A stretch of DNA of 15,316 nt from Spirochaetota bacterium (GTDB lineage Bacteria > Spirochaetota > Spirochaetia > Treponematales > Rectinemataceae), in assembly GCA_023421875.1 (NCBI GenBank), contig JAEZSM010000159.1, forward strand, positions 1 to 15,316. The letters are read 5' to 3'. Positions 1 to 7,413 of this stretch are shown here, in pieces. The notes below the pieces were generated by a model. The model had not been told where the DNA came from, made no database searches, and saw nothing but the letters and a program-made list of their open reading frames with translations. The position numbers and the translations under genes are program-made. The first letter of the stretch is position 1. Every line of letters begins with the position of its first letter.

Positions 1-652
1 CCCAGGGGCCGCTCAGGGCTATCCGGTCGCCTTCGAACCAGGGTAGGTAGACGAGTTCGACGCTTAGGCCGCCGCCGAGACCTTGGTTTATCCGCAGCAT
101 CGGAAGGGGGATCTTGCGTTCCTGCTCGTCCCGCAGGGTCAGGTCGCTTAAGTTCTTTGGATTGAGGATATCCAGGACGCTGAGGCTGTCCGCCCGGCCC
201 CAGGTATGGCGTGCCAGGCCACCTTGGATAGTGGTCTGACCTGCGTAGAGTCGGAGCCAGGCCTCGTCCAGGATATCCTCCGGCCTGTTCGCAAGCAGAT
301 CCTCGTCGAGCTTTAGGGCGATGTGGGCATCGGCCTTGGAGCCCGAGGCGCCGAGGCTGAGCGCGGCCGCGGGCAGGGCTGTGCTGTTGGTAAAGTTTCC
401 ATTGAAGAGTTCTTCAGGAAACGCCAAAACGCTGAAAGAAACTTCGCCGCCCAGGGTTGGGCCGGAGAAGGCCGAAAAAGCGCCCGTGGCCGCGCCGGCG
501 CCCGCTGCTCCGTCGGCGCCCGCCGCTTCATCCGCGGCCCCTGATCCACTGTCTCCGAAGCCAAAAGACTGGGCACCCAAGGCTGGGGCGCCGCAGAATA
601 CGAGGAGGGTTAAAAGCCCCAAGAATACAAAGGTTTTAAGATGCTTTTTCAT
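1..652 (-). CDS. Outer-membrane beta-barrel protein of an RND/LolA-like export operon (3' part cut by window edge)
   Basis: An open frame of 217 codons runs from ATG at 652 to the left edge without a stop, so the gene is partial. The start follows GAGGAG at a normal distance and lies 14 bases after the LolA-like gene. The N-terminus is a signal peptide (basic MKKHLK, hydrophobic core to about residue 24, likely cut after LGAQ, residue 28). Then comes a low-complexity stretch (about 29-64) rich in Gly, Ala and Asp that opens with SFGFG. The following segment is beta-rich, with a motif near 146-175 (GGLARHTWGRADSLSVLDIL, then NPKNLSD). That motif resembles outer-membrane proteins of the DUF1302/alginate-export kind that accompany MMPL pumps. 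Role inferred: outer-membrane end of the export or lipid-transfer route encoded upstream. C20 has Phe before it, so a lipoprotein signal is unlikely. The family assignment is from memory of motifs only. Confidence 0.8.
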   Translation of the reverse strand, partial: MKKHLKTFVFLGLLTLLVFCGAPALGAQSFGFGDSGSGAADEAAGADGAAGAGAATGAFSAFSGPTLGGEVSFSVLAFPEELFNGNFTNSTALPAAALSLGASGSKADAHIALKLDEDLLANRPEDILDEAWLRLYAGQTTIQGGLARHTWGRADSLSVLDILNPKNLSDLTLRDEQERKIPLPMLRINQGLGGGLSVELVYLPWFEGDRIALSGPW

Positions 653-666
653 GATTCATTCTCCTC

Positions 667-1437
667 TTAGGGCTTGCCGGTGAGCAAAAAGCGCTCGGTG
701 AAAACGCTGGCCGGTATGGGGTCGTCGTATTTCATGATGTCCGTGTAGATGGTGGTGGAAGTGCCGGCCTGCACCGTGCTCATTTTAGTGAGGGTAGGGG
801 TGAGCCTGCCCTGGATATCCTTTATCTCGCCCATCTCCATAATCTTGGCCAGCTTGCCCTTTTTGTCGTAGAGCTCCATCTTCATGGCAATGTAGCTTTC
901 CTTGTCGATCCAGCCCAGCATGCGGGAATACTGGTAGTCGGCGCTTTTTGGCTTGGCCTCTATTACCCAGCTATTCCTGCCGTTCAGGACCTCTTCCCGG
1001 AGAAGGGTATAGCTGTCCAGACCAGGATCCCGGTCCGCCGAGGAAAGATCGTCGTAAGAGAGGTCAGTGCCCATGAAACTGGCCGAGCCCTCGCTGGCGG
1101 CGATGCGCCGCACCTTGCCCAGGGAGGGCAGGTAGATCCACTGGTCAGCCGCCTTGCCGGGGTTCTCAATGGTGAGAAAGCGGGTGCCGGCCACGCTGGC
1201 GGGCTTCTGGAAAATCACCATGGTCTTGGTGATGTCCTTCTCGGTGCTGGTATATTGATCCACCAGTCGCTCGGTAGTGCTGCCATCCTTCGCGCTTATG
1301 AGCATTCTAGCCCGGGTGGATACAGTCGTGGCCTCTATGCGGTTTCGGGAGCGCTCCATGATCGTTTCGGCGCTCTGGGCCCAGAGCAGGCCGGTGAGGG
1401 AAAGCAAGGCCAGCAGCAGGGCGATGCGTTTTTTCAT
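667..1437 (-). CDS. LolA-like outer membrane lipoprotein-sorting protein (periplasmic carrier)
   Basis: This 256-residue protein has a clear signal peptide (MKKRIALLLALLSLTGLLWAQ, cut near residue 20). It is followed by a beta-rich domain typical of the 'outer membrane lipoprotein-sorting protein' family with a LolA-like fold. Supporting motifs are VDQYTSTEKDITKTMVIFQKP (about 59-79), GTRFLTIENPG, DQWIYLPSLGKVRRIA (about 98-113) and the family-typical FMGTDLSYDDL (121-131). It has no lipobox, so it is a soluble periplasmic protein. The GGAGG ribosome site sits inside the last codons of the transporter gene and only 2 bases separate the genes, indicating translational coupling. Members of this family usually sit beside MMPL/RND transporters and are thought to carry a hydrophobic ligand or lipoprotein between the membranes. 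The real cargo here is unknown. Confidence 0.88.
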   Translation of the reverse strand: MKKRIALLLALLSLTGLLWAQSAETIMERSRNRIEATTVSTRARMLISAKDGSTTERLVDQYTSTEKDITKTMVIFQKPASVAGTRFLTIENPGKAADQWIYLPSLGKVRRIAASEGSASFMGTDLSYDDLSSADRDPGLDSYTLLREEVLNGRNSWVIEAKPKSADYQYSRMLGWIDKESYIAMKMELYDKKGKLAKIMEMGEIKDIQGRLTPTLTKMSTVQAGTSTTIYTDIMKYDDPIPASVFTERFLLTGKP

Positions 1438-1439
1438 TG

Positions 1440-4211
1440 TTATGCCTCCAAAATATTCGCTTTTTTATCCGAGGGCAGTGGCCGGCGGATAAAGGCTGGA
1501 TTCGTGACAGTGAGAAGTACGGGCAGGAGGGTCAGGCTCACCAGGGAGCTGGTTCCCATGGCCAGGGCGATGAGGATGCCTAGTTCGGCCAGAATGTTGA
1601 ACTGTGAGAGCGCAAGGACGGCAAAGCCCGCCCCTACGGACACCGCGTTGAAGAGTATGGCCTTGCCCGAGGTGAGGAAGGTCCTGCGCAGGAATTTGTT
1701 TTTGCCCCCCGTGGCTAGGTATTCGTGGTGGAAGGCCGACATGTAGTGAATGGTGTAGTCGATTCCAGTGCCTACTGCGATGCTCGATACCATGGCAGTA
1801 CCAATGTTGAGCTTGATGCCCACAAGCGCCATCACCGCAAAGTTGACCAGTATGGTGATGCTCAGGGGCACGAGTCCTATGAGGCCGGCGACGGCGGAGC
1901 GGTAGAAAATTGAGAGAATAATGAAAACCATGAGAAGAGAAATAGCCACCGAACTGAGCTGGGATTCCACCACCAGCCGGTTGAGGGAGCCTTCCACCAG
2001 GGCGTCGCCGGCTATCTGTACCTCGATGCCTTCGGGGAAGCGCTGATCGACATACTCACGAATGGCCTTCACCGCCCTGTTGGTGTCGATCTGCCCCACC
2101 GTCTTAAGCTGGATCTGCATCCTGATTGACTTAGGCTCCAAAGGATCGTCGGCGAAATCGCTTATGTCCCCCGAGAGGAGCACCAGATAGTTGGACACCA
2201 GGAGCCGCAGTTCTTCGGCGGTTTTCTTGCCGTAGCGAGCCGGGTCCGTGGGAATTTCATAGTAGGCCCTGCCCTTGTAATTGGTAAGCTTGGCAAGGTT
2301 TTCCACCAGATCGGCGGCGCTCAAGTTTACTTCGCCGCCCTCGGCCAGCGCCTTGTCCAAAAGGGCTACCAAGGCGAGCTTGTCCAGGCTGTCGATTGTT
2401 TCGATCAAGCCTTCGCCTGCAGGGTCCACCGCGCCTGGAACAGTAGCCATCGAGTCCTGGGCTTGGGGCATAGGCGCCGGGACTTCGGAATCCGGGAATC
2501 CGAAGTCGGAGAAGCCGAATGCAGGGGGCGCTTCGTCGCCTCCTGCCTCGCTCTCCTCGCCTGCGAACCCGAAGGAAGGCAGTTCTTCATCGCTGGATTC
2601 CTGGCTAAAAGAGGGCAGTGATTCCTCTGCCCTGGGCTTAAGTCCGTCGGGGCTTTCGTCCATATTGAATACCTGGTTCACTCGCTTGACCATGTCGGTA
2701 AAACCCGTGGTCTTGCCTACCTCGGGCACGGATGTGCGCAGATACACCGCAAGCTCGTCCATGGCGCCCAGCACCTCGGGGCGTAAAACTCCGCCGGGCT
2801 CTTCGGAGCTCACGACAAGACTAACCGACTTGGAGCCGCCGAACTTCTCCCTGATAAAGCGGTCCGACAGCACCACATCGGTGGTGGGCTTGAAATACTC
2901 CACCAGGACGTTGTCGATCACCAGCCGCCCCAAAGAAAAAACCGATACCACGATGACAAGGAAGCCCAGGAAGAGAACGCTGCGTTTTTTTGCCGAAACA
3001 TGGCACAGGGCATCGGCGATGGCGCCGCTTAATGGGTCCTCCTGCCCTGGCTTCATCTCGCTGATTTTAAAGCGGGGAAGCTTTCTGACAGGACCTCTTA
3101 AGATCATTATGGCCGGTACAAGGGTGAGGGACACGACAAAGGCGACCAGCACGCCAAAGCTGGCGAAAATGCCGAATTCTTGGATCGGGGCGACCTTGGA
3201 AAAGCTCAATGAGATAAAACCCGCGAAGGTAGTGAGGGCTGCCAAGAGCACAGGGTTTCCCACTCGTTTCAGCACAGCCAGGACCAAGGTACTGTGTTCT
3301 TCCCGGTTCAGGGTCTTCTTTTCCGCCAGCTCGTCGTAATAATGGCTCACCACATGGATGCCATAGGCGCTTCCCACCGCCACCAGGATTACCGGGAGCA
3401 CCGTGGATAGAATGGACAGTTTGACTCCCAGCAATGCCATGGCGCCGATCGCCCAGATCGACGAGACGAGGACCGTCAGTAAGGGCAGGACAACCCCGCT
3501 GAAGCGCCGGAAGGAGAGAAAGAGGACAAGTATTACGACGAATACCACCAGGGGGATGAGGACCACCAGGTCCTCATCCATGGCGTCGTTCACCACCGAG
3601 CTGAAGACGGGAATCCCTGTTATGTACAATCGCGTGTCGGGAAAGCCGACTTCGGCGGCGATTCGTTTGATGGAGCGATGGACCGCGACGACTTCGGGCG
3701 AGCCTGCGTTTTCCGCCGATGTGTCCAGATAGACTAAGAGCTGGGTAGCCGAAAAGTCTTCGGAGACCAAGGAACCCTTGTAAAGGTCCCAGGACAGGAT
3801 CTTCTCTTTGAGCTCCGCCATTTCCCGGCGGCTTCCAGTGTAAGAATCCGGGACCAGAGTTTCGGCGACGATCGAATCGCCTCGGCCGGTGAGGTAGTCC
3901 GTGGAGCTCAAAGAAGTGATGGAGGCGACTATGGGGATTTCCGAGAGCCTCGAGTCGAAGTCCCGCAGCTTTTCTATGAATGCTGCGTCCAGCACCGTTC
4001 CGTGCCTGCGCTCAAGGCCTACCAGGATGAAGAGTTGGCTGCCGAAACTCTCGTTCACCGATTTCATGCCCAAAAGCTCAGGATCGTCGTCGGGCACGAA
4101 GCGAAAATTGTTGTTGTCCAGGGTAGCCCTGGGTATCTGCAGGGCGAAAAACACGGTGACGATGCTGACGATGGCTACGATCCACCGCGGGTGTCTAAAT
4201 AGTTTTTTCAT
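1440..4211 (-). CDS. RND superfamily MMPL-type transporter
   Basis: This 923-residue inner-membrane protein has the duplicated RND layout. One membrane helix (about 9-25) is followed by a periplasmic domain (26-212), five or six helices (about 213-372), a helix near 410-430, a second periplasmic domain (431-745), and a final helix block (746-900). Sterol-sensing-like motifs appear in both halves (GSAYGIHVVSHYYDEL near 280-295 and GTGIDYTIHYMSAFHHEY near 814-831). This fits MMPL/HpnN-like exporters (COG1033) moving lipids, hopanoids or other hydrophobic compounds. Residues about 515-600 of the second periplasmic domain form an acidic, Pro/Ser-rich insertion with repeated F-G-F motifs (537-539, 555-557, 560-562). 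The gene follows tetR by 2 bases; TAAGG lies upstream of the ATG. It probably works with the LolA-like and barrel proteins encoded next. Substrate unknown. Confidence 0.93.
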   Translation of the reverse strand: MKKLFRHPRWIVAIVSIVTVFFALQIPRATLDNNNFRFVPDDDPELLGMKSVNESFGSQLFILVGLERRHGTVLDAAFIEKLRDFDSRLSEIPIVASITSLSSTDYLTGRGDSIVAETLVPDSYTGSRREMAELKEKILSWDLYKGSLVSEDFSATQLLVYLDTSAENAGSPEVVAVHRSIKRIAAEVGFPDTRLYITGIPVFSSVVNDAMDEDLVVLIPLVVFVVILVLFLSFRRFSGVVLPLLTVLVSSIWAIGAMALLGVKLSILSTVLPVILVAVGSAYGIHVVSHYYDELAEKKTLNREEHSTLVLAVLKRVGNPVLLAALTTFAGFISLSFSKVAPIQEFGIFASFGVLVAFVVSLTLVPAIMILRGPVRKLPRFKISEMKPGQEDPLSGAIADALCHVSAKKRSVLFLGFLVIVVSVFSLGRLVIDNVLVEYFKPTTDVVLSDRFIREKFGGSKSVSLVVSSEEPGGVLRPEVLGAMDELAVYLRTSVPEVGKTTGFTDMVKRVNQVFNMDESPDGLKPRAEESLPSFSQESSDEELPSFGFAGEESEAGGDEAPPAFGFSDFGFPDSEVPAPMPQAQDSMATVPGAVDPAGEGLIETIDSLDKLALVALLDKALAEGGEVNLSAADLVENLAKLTNYKGRAYYEIPTDPARYGKKTAEELRLLVSNYLVLLSGDISDFADDPLEPKSIRMQIQLKTVGQIDTNRAVKAIREYVDQRFPEGIEVQIAGDALVEGSLNRLVVESQLSSVAISLLMVFIILSIFYRSAVAGLIGLVPLSITILVNFAVMALVGIKLNIGTAMVSSIAVGTGIDYTIHYMSAFHHEYLATGGKNKFLRRTFLTSGKAILFNAVSVGAGFAVLALSQFNILAELGILIALAMGTSSLVSLTLLPVLLTVTNPAFIRRPLPSDKKANILEA

Positions 4212-4213
4212 TG

Positions 4214-4876
4214 CTAAAGCCTTAGTGTCGAGCGATCAACCTTGTCCGATGCCAATCCGCGGAGGATCATTTCAAAGGTCTCTTTCATTCCGTTGCGCAT
4301 GAGTACCGTATCCCTCCGGGGTCGAGGAACTCGACTGATGGTATCGATCACCGAGGTGGCGATCATGATGACGGTGCGGGCCTGCCTGTCGGGGTCTTCG
4401 CTGTGGTAGACCGATCCGTCGGCCATGCCTCTCCGCAAGAGGGATTCGATGAGTTCCACCAGGCCTGCCGTCGCTTTTGCGAATTTCTCGGAAGTCTGGA
4501 GGTCACCGAAGGGGAATTCCGGGTCCAGGTAGTTTTTTATGCCCGTGAGCACAACCAGGTCCTGGGATTCGCCGAGAAGCTCGAGGTAGGTCTCCCATAG
4601 CGCCTGAAGGGCATGAAGCCCCGTGCCTTCCCGGGGGATCCTCTGCCGCGCCACTTCGGTGAACTCCGAGATAGCTTCTTCCAGTATCTCGACGAGGATG
4701 GCTTCCTTGTTTTCGAAATAAAGGTAGAGGGTGGCCTTGCTCAGCTCGCTTGCCAGGGCTATGTCCTGCATCGAAAAGGAGCCGATGCCCCGTTCCAGGA
4801 TCAGCTTTTTAGCCTTGCGCACTATCAGTGCTCGGCGTTTTTCTTTTTCTCTGGTTTTTCTTTCTTCTATTCCCAT
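4214..4876 (-). CDS. TetR/AcrR family transcriptional regulator of the RND operon
   Basis: A 220-residue regulator. The N-terminal TetR helix-turn-helix is clear: a basic leader (EKEKRRALIVRKAKKLILERG), then FSMQDIALASELSKATLYLYF and NKEAILVEILEEAI (about residues 35-75). A divergent helical ligand domain follows. I start it at ATG 4876. The frame also offers TTG at 4888, but that codon lies within the palindromic operator and about one base upstream of the predicted transcription start (about 4887), so it could hardly be translated. The leader is then only about 11 bases and has no Shine-Dalgarno sequence. It is the first gene of the operon with the RND, LolA-like and barrel genes. Repression of its own promoter is inferred from the operator layout; the inducer is unknown, perhaps a substrate of the pump. 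Confidence 0.92.
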   Translation of the reverse strand: MGIEERKTREKEKRRALIVRKAKKLILERGIGSFSMQDIALASELSKATLYLYFENKEAILVEILEEAISEFTEVARQRIPREGTGLHALQALWETYLELLGESQDLVVLTGIKNYLDPEFPFGDLQTSEKFAKATAGLVELIESLLRRGMADGSVYHSEDPDRQARTVIMIATSVIDTISRVPRPRRDTVLMRNGMKETFEMILRGLASDKVDRSTLRL

Positions 4877-4880
4877 TATT

Positions 4881-4913
4881 CTGACCAATGGTCATTAAAT
4901 GACCATTGGTCAG
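4881..4913. promoter_or_regulatory. Double palindromic TetR operator
   Basis: A perfect inverted repeat: 15-base arms (4881-4895 and 4899-4913) around a 3-base centre. Each arm contains its own palindrome, TGACCA-W-TGGTCA: site 1 at 4882-4894 (TGACCAATGGTCA) and site 2 at 4900-4912 (TGACCATTGGTCA). Centres are 18 bases apart. Site 2 fills the promoter spacer and site 1 covers the end of the -10 box and the transcription start. Two dimers of the adjacent TetR protein could bind and block RNA polymerase. Binding itself is inferred. Confidence 0.85.
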
Positions 4914-4922
4914 AACTGTCAA
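4894..4922 (-). promoter_or_regulatory. Sigma-70 type promoter of the tetR-RND operon
   Basis: On the minus strand TTGACA (4922-4917) is followed after 17 bases by TTTAAT (4899-4894), close to the consensus. The expected start of transcription is near 4887, giving a leader of about 11 bases before ATG 4876. The -35 box sits just beyond the pirin stop codon (4940-4942), so the operon has its own promoter rather than depending on pirin read-through. Confidence 0.75.
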
Positions 4923-4939
4923 GAGGATGGGTAGGATTG

Positions 4940-5839
4940 CTAGGCCTTTATAAACTCGCCCCGGTGATATTCGGCGAAGGCGAGGCTGAGCTCTTCCTGG
5001 GTGTTCATTACAATGGGACCACCCCAGGCTACCGGTTCGCCCAAGGCCTGACCAGCTATCAAAAGGAATTTTGCAGCGACGCCAGGGCTGGCCGAAGCTT
5101 CGACATATTCCGCGGGATCAGCCGGTAGATGACCGAGCTGATTGGCTTTTAAGCCTGTACCGCCGAACTCGGCTTCGCCCTCGATACAGTAGACTGCGGC
5201 ATTGTAGCTTGTAGGGAGGGGTATGCGGACCGACGCTCCGGGCTCCAGAAAGACGATCATATAGAGAACCGGCACATAGAGGTCCGGCGTGGCGCCCTTG
5301 TGTCCTTCGAACTCGCCCGCTAAAAGGCGTATCTCCGCCCCTTGCTTTTTTATGAGGGGAATCTCGGCTGCTTCGACAGCCCTATACCGGGGTGCTGTCA
5401 TCTTGAGTCGGGCTGGCAGGTTGACCCAAAGCTGAATGCCCTCCATGCGGGGGCCTTCGTCGCCGGGCTGGGGCATTTCCTGATGGATTATGCCTGAACC
5501 GGCGGTCATCCACTGGGCGTCCCCGGGCTTGATGAGCCCCTCGTTGCCCATGGAATCGCCATGGGCGACTTTGCCGGCAAGAAGATAGGTTACCGTCTCA
5601 ATGCCCCGGTGCGGGTGCCAGGGAAAGCCCGCCAGATATTCCTCGGGCTTGTCGGAGCCGAAGTGGTCCAGCAGAAGGAATGGATCGAAGGAGTTTTTGG
5701 CGGAATACCCGAACACTCGCTTGAGAACGACACCGGCTCCATCTACGGAACCCTGGGCTTGGAGCACCCTGCCCACCCTCCGGGCTCCAGGGCTCGAAAG
5801 CCCCGGATGGCCCTTTTCCGCAGACTGGCCTGAGATCAC
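4940..5839 (-). CDS. Pirin family protein
   Basis: A 299-residue bicupin of the pirin family, about the usual size. The iron-binding set is visible: FPWHPHRGIETVTYLL gives H75 and H77, and GSGIIHQEMP gives H119 and E121, matching the two-His plus His-x-Glu pattern of pirins. Other family motifs are DPFLLLDHFG (52-61), GDAQWMTAGSGI (106-117) and GIQLWVNLP. The C-terminal cupin half ends with GEPVAWGGPIVMNTQEEL, also typical. Bacterial pirins bind iron or another metal and some have quercetinase activity or act as regulators; the role here cannot be told. The start is GTG at 5839, preceded by GGGAG, and its GTGA overlaps the stop of the 44-residue ORF upstream, implying coupled translation. Confidence 0.94.
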   Translation of the reverse strand: MISGQSAEKGHPGLSSPGARRVGRVLQAQGSVDGAGVVLKRVFGYSAKNSFDPFLLLDHFGSDKPEEYLAGFPWHPHRGIETVTYLLAGKVAHGDSMGNEGLIKPGDAQWMTAGSGIIHQEMPQPGDEGPRMEGIQLWVNLPARLKMTAPRYRAVEAAEIPLIKKQGAEIRLLAGEFEGHKGATPDLYVPVLYMIVFLEPGASVRIPLPTSYNAAVYCIEGEAEFGGTGLKANQLGHLPADPAEYVEASASPGVAAKFLLIAGQALGEPVAWGGPIVMNTQEELSLAFAEYHRGEFIKA

Positions 5840-5970
5840 TTCACTCCCTCGTCACACGCTTCTTCGCTGTCGGTGGGTCTGGAAGTCTCCATGGTGTGGG
5901 GTTTTTCGCAGGGTTCGAGGGCGGGATCATTCTTTTCGAATTCCTTATTTACGGTTTCTTTATCTGCCAT
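5836..5970 (-). CDS. Small acidic protein upstream of pirin (44 aa), unrecognised
   Basis: ATG at 5970 is preceded by an ideal AAGGAGG about 6 bases upstream. The 44-residue frame (MADKETVNKEFEKNDPALEP at its start) ends in TGA, which overlaps the pirin GTG by four bases (GTGA). The product is hydrophilic and acidic, with two cysteines (residues 21 and 39), no signal peptide and no membrane segment, so it should be cytoplasmic. I recognise no family. The strong ribosome site and the overlap argue that it is really translated and may feed ribosomes to the pirin start, either as a true small protein or as a leader peptide. Confidence 0.68.
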   Translation of the reverse strand: MADKETVNKEFEKNDPALEPCEKPHTMETSRPTDSEEACDEGVK

Positions 5971-5992
5971 GTCAGCCTCCTTGGGTAGTCTT

Positions 5993-6021
5993 ATAATAAA
6001 GGATAACGATTTTTAGCGGAA
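5993..6021 (-). promoter_or_regulatory. Possible promoter of the small ORF-pirin operon
   Basis: On the minus strand a -10-like TATTAT (5998-5993) lies about 23 bases before the small ORF start. The -35 region 17 bases upstream (TTCCGC, 6021-6016) is poor. Weak call, based on position and the -10 box only. Confidence 0.3.
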
Positions 6022-6035
6022 AGGCAAAATGGAGG

Positions 6036-6052
6036 CTTCCGGCCGCCGGAGG
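6036..6052. repeat. GC-rich palindrome between divergent genes
   Basis: CTTCCGGC (6036-6043) and GCCGGAGG (6045-6052) pair around a single base, flanked by an A-run on the right. It lies between the divergent pirin and lipoprotein transcription units. No T-run follows on either strand in the right place for a terminator, so a regulatory site or chance palindrome is more likely. Confidence 0.35.
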
Positions 6053-6103
6053 AAAAAACTTAAAAATTTCTAATTCCGGCTCTCTGGTTTCAGTGAGCCA
6101 TCC

Positions 6104-6131
6104 TTGTATTTCTACCTGGATATACGATAAT
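6104..6131 (+). promoter_or_regulatory. Possible sigma-70 promoter for the first lipoprotein gene
   Basis: TTGTAT (6104-6109) and GATAAT (6126-6131) are separated by 16 bases and lie about 40 bases before the start codon. Agreement with the consensus is moderate. Confidence 0.42.
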
Positions 6132-6173
6132 GAAACCATCGATTTTCGCTGATGCGTACGAAGGGGGCGAATG

Positions 6174-7277
6174 ATGAAACTGCGGCCTATTCTCAAACGG
6201 TTTTCTCTGTTGGCGGTCATCATTGTCGTAGCGTCCTGCGCAACCGAGCCTCCTGTACAGGAAGTAAACGCCGAATCCGACAGGGCGAAAGCAATCGTCC
6301 AGGGGAGCTCGACGCCGGATTTTCCAGCGACTCCCGCGCAGCCCTCGGCTCCCCAGGCTGCTGGCTCGACCCAAGGCACGGCGCCGGCCGATACCAGCCC
6401 TCAGAGCACCGCAACCCAGATAGTCCAGTCCCAGAGCGGACTGCCTTCCAGCAGCCAAGGCCAGAGCCCGGCTGGCTTAAGCACGGGCTTGAGCCAGGAG
6501 GAGCAAGCCTTCCTGGCCGATTATCTGAGCCGCCTCAGCTACATGGTCTATTACAACGAGTCCTCGGGGCTCGATCCCCAGCTGGCGCGGATCGGCGTCA
6601 GCCAGGCTAACCGCTACCTCATAGAAAAACAGGGCTTGTCGGTCATCGATTTCGACCAGATAGAGCGTAACAAGAAGGATCAGATCGCTGCCTACCAGGC
6701 CGAGACCGGGGGTTCTATCGACATGATCCAATACCTGGCCCAGAAATTCAACGCGGACATCTACATAGAAATCGATGCCCAGGTTTCAGGCTCCGGCCAG
6801 GCGGGGGCGTTCAGCGGCGCTGCCCAGGGCACCATGAAGCTCTTTGAAGCCTCCACTGCGGTATTGCTGGGGTCTGTCGCCTTCATGAGTCCGCCGACCT
6901 TCAGCCCAGTATCCTTGGATGCTGCGGTTTCCAACGCCCTGGCAGCCAGCATCTGGCAGTCTATGCCCAAGGTCACTGAGCAGTCCAAGGCGCTGTATGG
7001 GGCTTCCCTCGCCAGGGGGATCCGCTTTGAGCTCATAGCCCAGAAAATTCCGGACGCCAAGCAGGTAGCCCAACTTGTACGGGCCTTGGGCAAGAAATTC
7101 AAGGAAGCCGAGCAGCTTTCCTTCTCACCGGGGGAGACTCGCATCGCGCTCTATGGCTTCATGAGCAAGGCCAAGGCCCAGGAGGCCATCTACGATGCCG
7201 CGGCTTCGGCCATGCTGCCCGATATGTACCTGGTGTATATGAGGGGCAAGTCCTTCACCTTCAACAGCGGATTGTAG
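6174..7277 (+). CDS. Lipoprotein with CsgG/LpoB-like domain (DUF6175-like)
   Basis: A 367-residue exported lipoprotein. The signal (MKLRPILKRFSLLAVIIVVAS) ends in a VASC lipobox with C22 as the likely lipidated residue. A Ser/Gln/Pro/Ala-rich linker (about 30-105) follows, long enough to span periplasm. The first folded part (about 106-265) looks like the CsgG/LpoB/FlgT-middle type: helix, then GLSVIDFDQIERNKKDQIAA, then AQKFNADIYIEID, then a strand pair ending in MKLFEASTAVLLGSVAF. A second domain (about 270-367) has the pattern RGIRFELIAQKIPDAKQVAQL and a beta-rich end. The family resembles proteins annotated DUF6175 or penicillin-binding-protein activator LpoB-like, recalled and not verified. 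ATG 6174 is preferred over ATG 6171 because the G-rich ribosome site (6163-6167) is then six bases away. First of three plus-strand lipoprotein genes. Confidence 0.82.
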   Translation: MKLRPILKRFSLLAVIIVVASCATEPPVQEVNAESDRAKAIVQGSSTPDFPATPAQPSAPQAAGSTQGTAPADTSPQSTATQIVQSQSGLPSSSQGQSPAGLSTGLSQEEQAFLADYLSRLSYMVYYNESSGLDPQLARIGVSQANRYLIEKQGLSVIDFDQIERNKKDQIAAYQAETGGSIDMIQYLAQKFNADIYIEIDAQVSGSGQAGAFSGAAQGTMKLFEASTAVLLGSVAFMSPPTFSPVSLDAAVSNALAASIWQSMPKVTEQSKALYGASLARGIRFELIAQKIPDAKQVAQLVRALGKKFKEAEQLSFSPGETRIALYGFMSKAKAQEAIYDAAASAMLPDMYLVYMRGKSFTFNSGL

Positions 7278-7297
7278 GGTGCAACGGAGGTATGCTG

Positions 7298-7329
7298 GCC
7301 GCCCTGGTGATTGTCCGTCGGCTTTTTTT
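7298..7329 (+). terminator. Weak intrinsic terminator candidate
   Basis: GCCG (7298-7301) can pair with CGGC (7319-7322), with a few further pairs inside, and seven T residues follow (7323-7329). The stem is short and its loop long, so efficiency is doubtful. It lies 20 bases after the stop of the first lipoprotein gene. Confidence 0.35.
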
Positions 7330-7384
7330 CTGAATTCCAGGCCCTGCCGATGACGGGAGTGTTTCGGCCCGCCCCCGGTACGGT

Positions 7385-7390
7385 TATAAT
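7385..7390 (+). promoter_or_regulatory. -10 box of the second lipoprotein gene
   Basis: A perfect TATAAT stands 23 bases before the start codon, which would put the transcription start just ahead of the AGGAGG ribosome site at 7402-7407. No good -35 box is seen at 16-18 bases upstream, so the promoter is only partly supported. Confidence 0.4.
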
Positions 7391-7413
7391 GAAGCGGCAT
7401 CAGGAGGAAGATG

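Noticed and set aside
2281..3339. Open frame of 352 codons on the plus strand
   Set aside because: It is antisense to the RND transporter, whose protein is clearly real. The translation is low-complexity Ser/Thr/Lys-rich, with no family motif, as expected from the complement of a GC-rich gene.
4877..4888. TTG start at 4888 extending TetR by four residues
   Set aside because: The codon is inside the operator and about one base before the predicted transcription start; ATG 4876 is a better start.
7292..7333. Tiny 13-codon ORF after the first lipoprotein gene
   Set aside because: GGAGG is only one base from its ATG, and the frame overlaps a weak terminator-like stem; probably chance.
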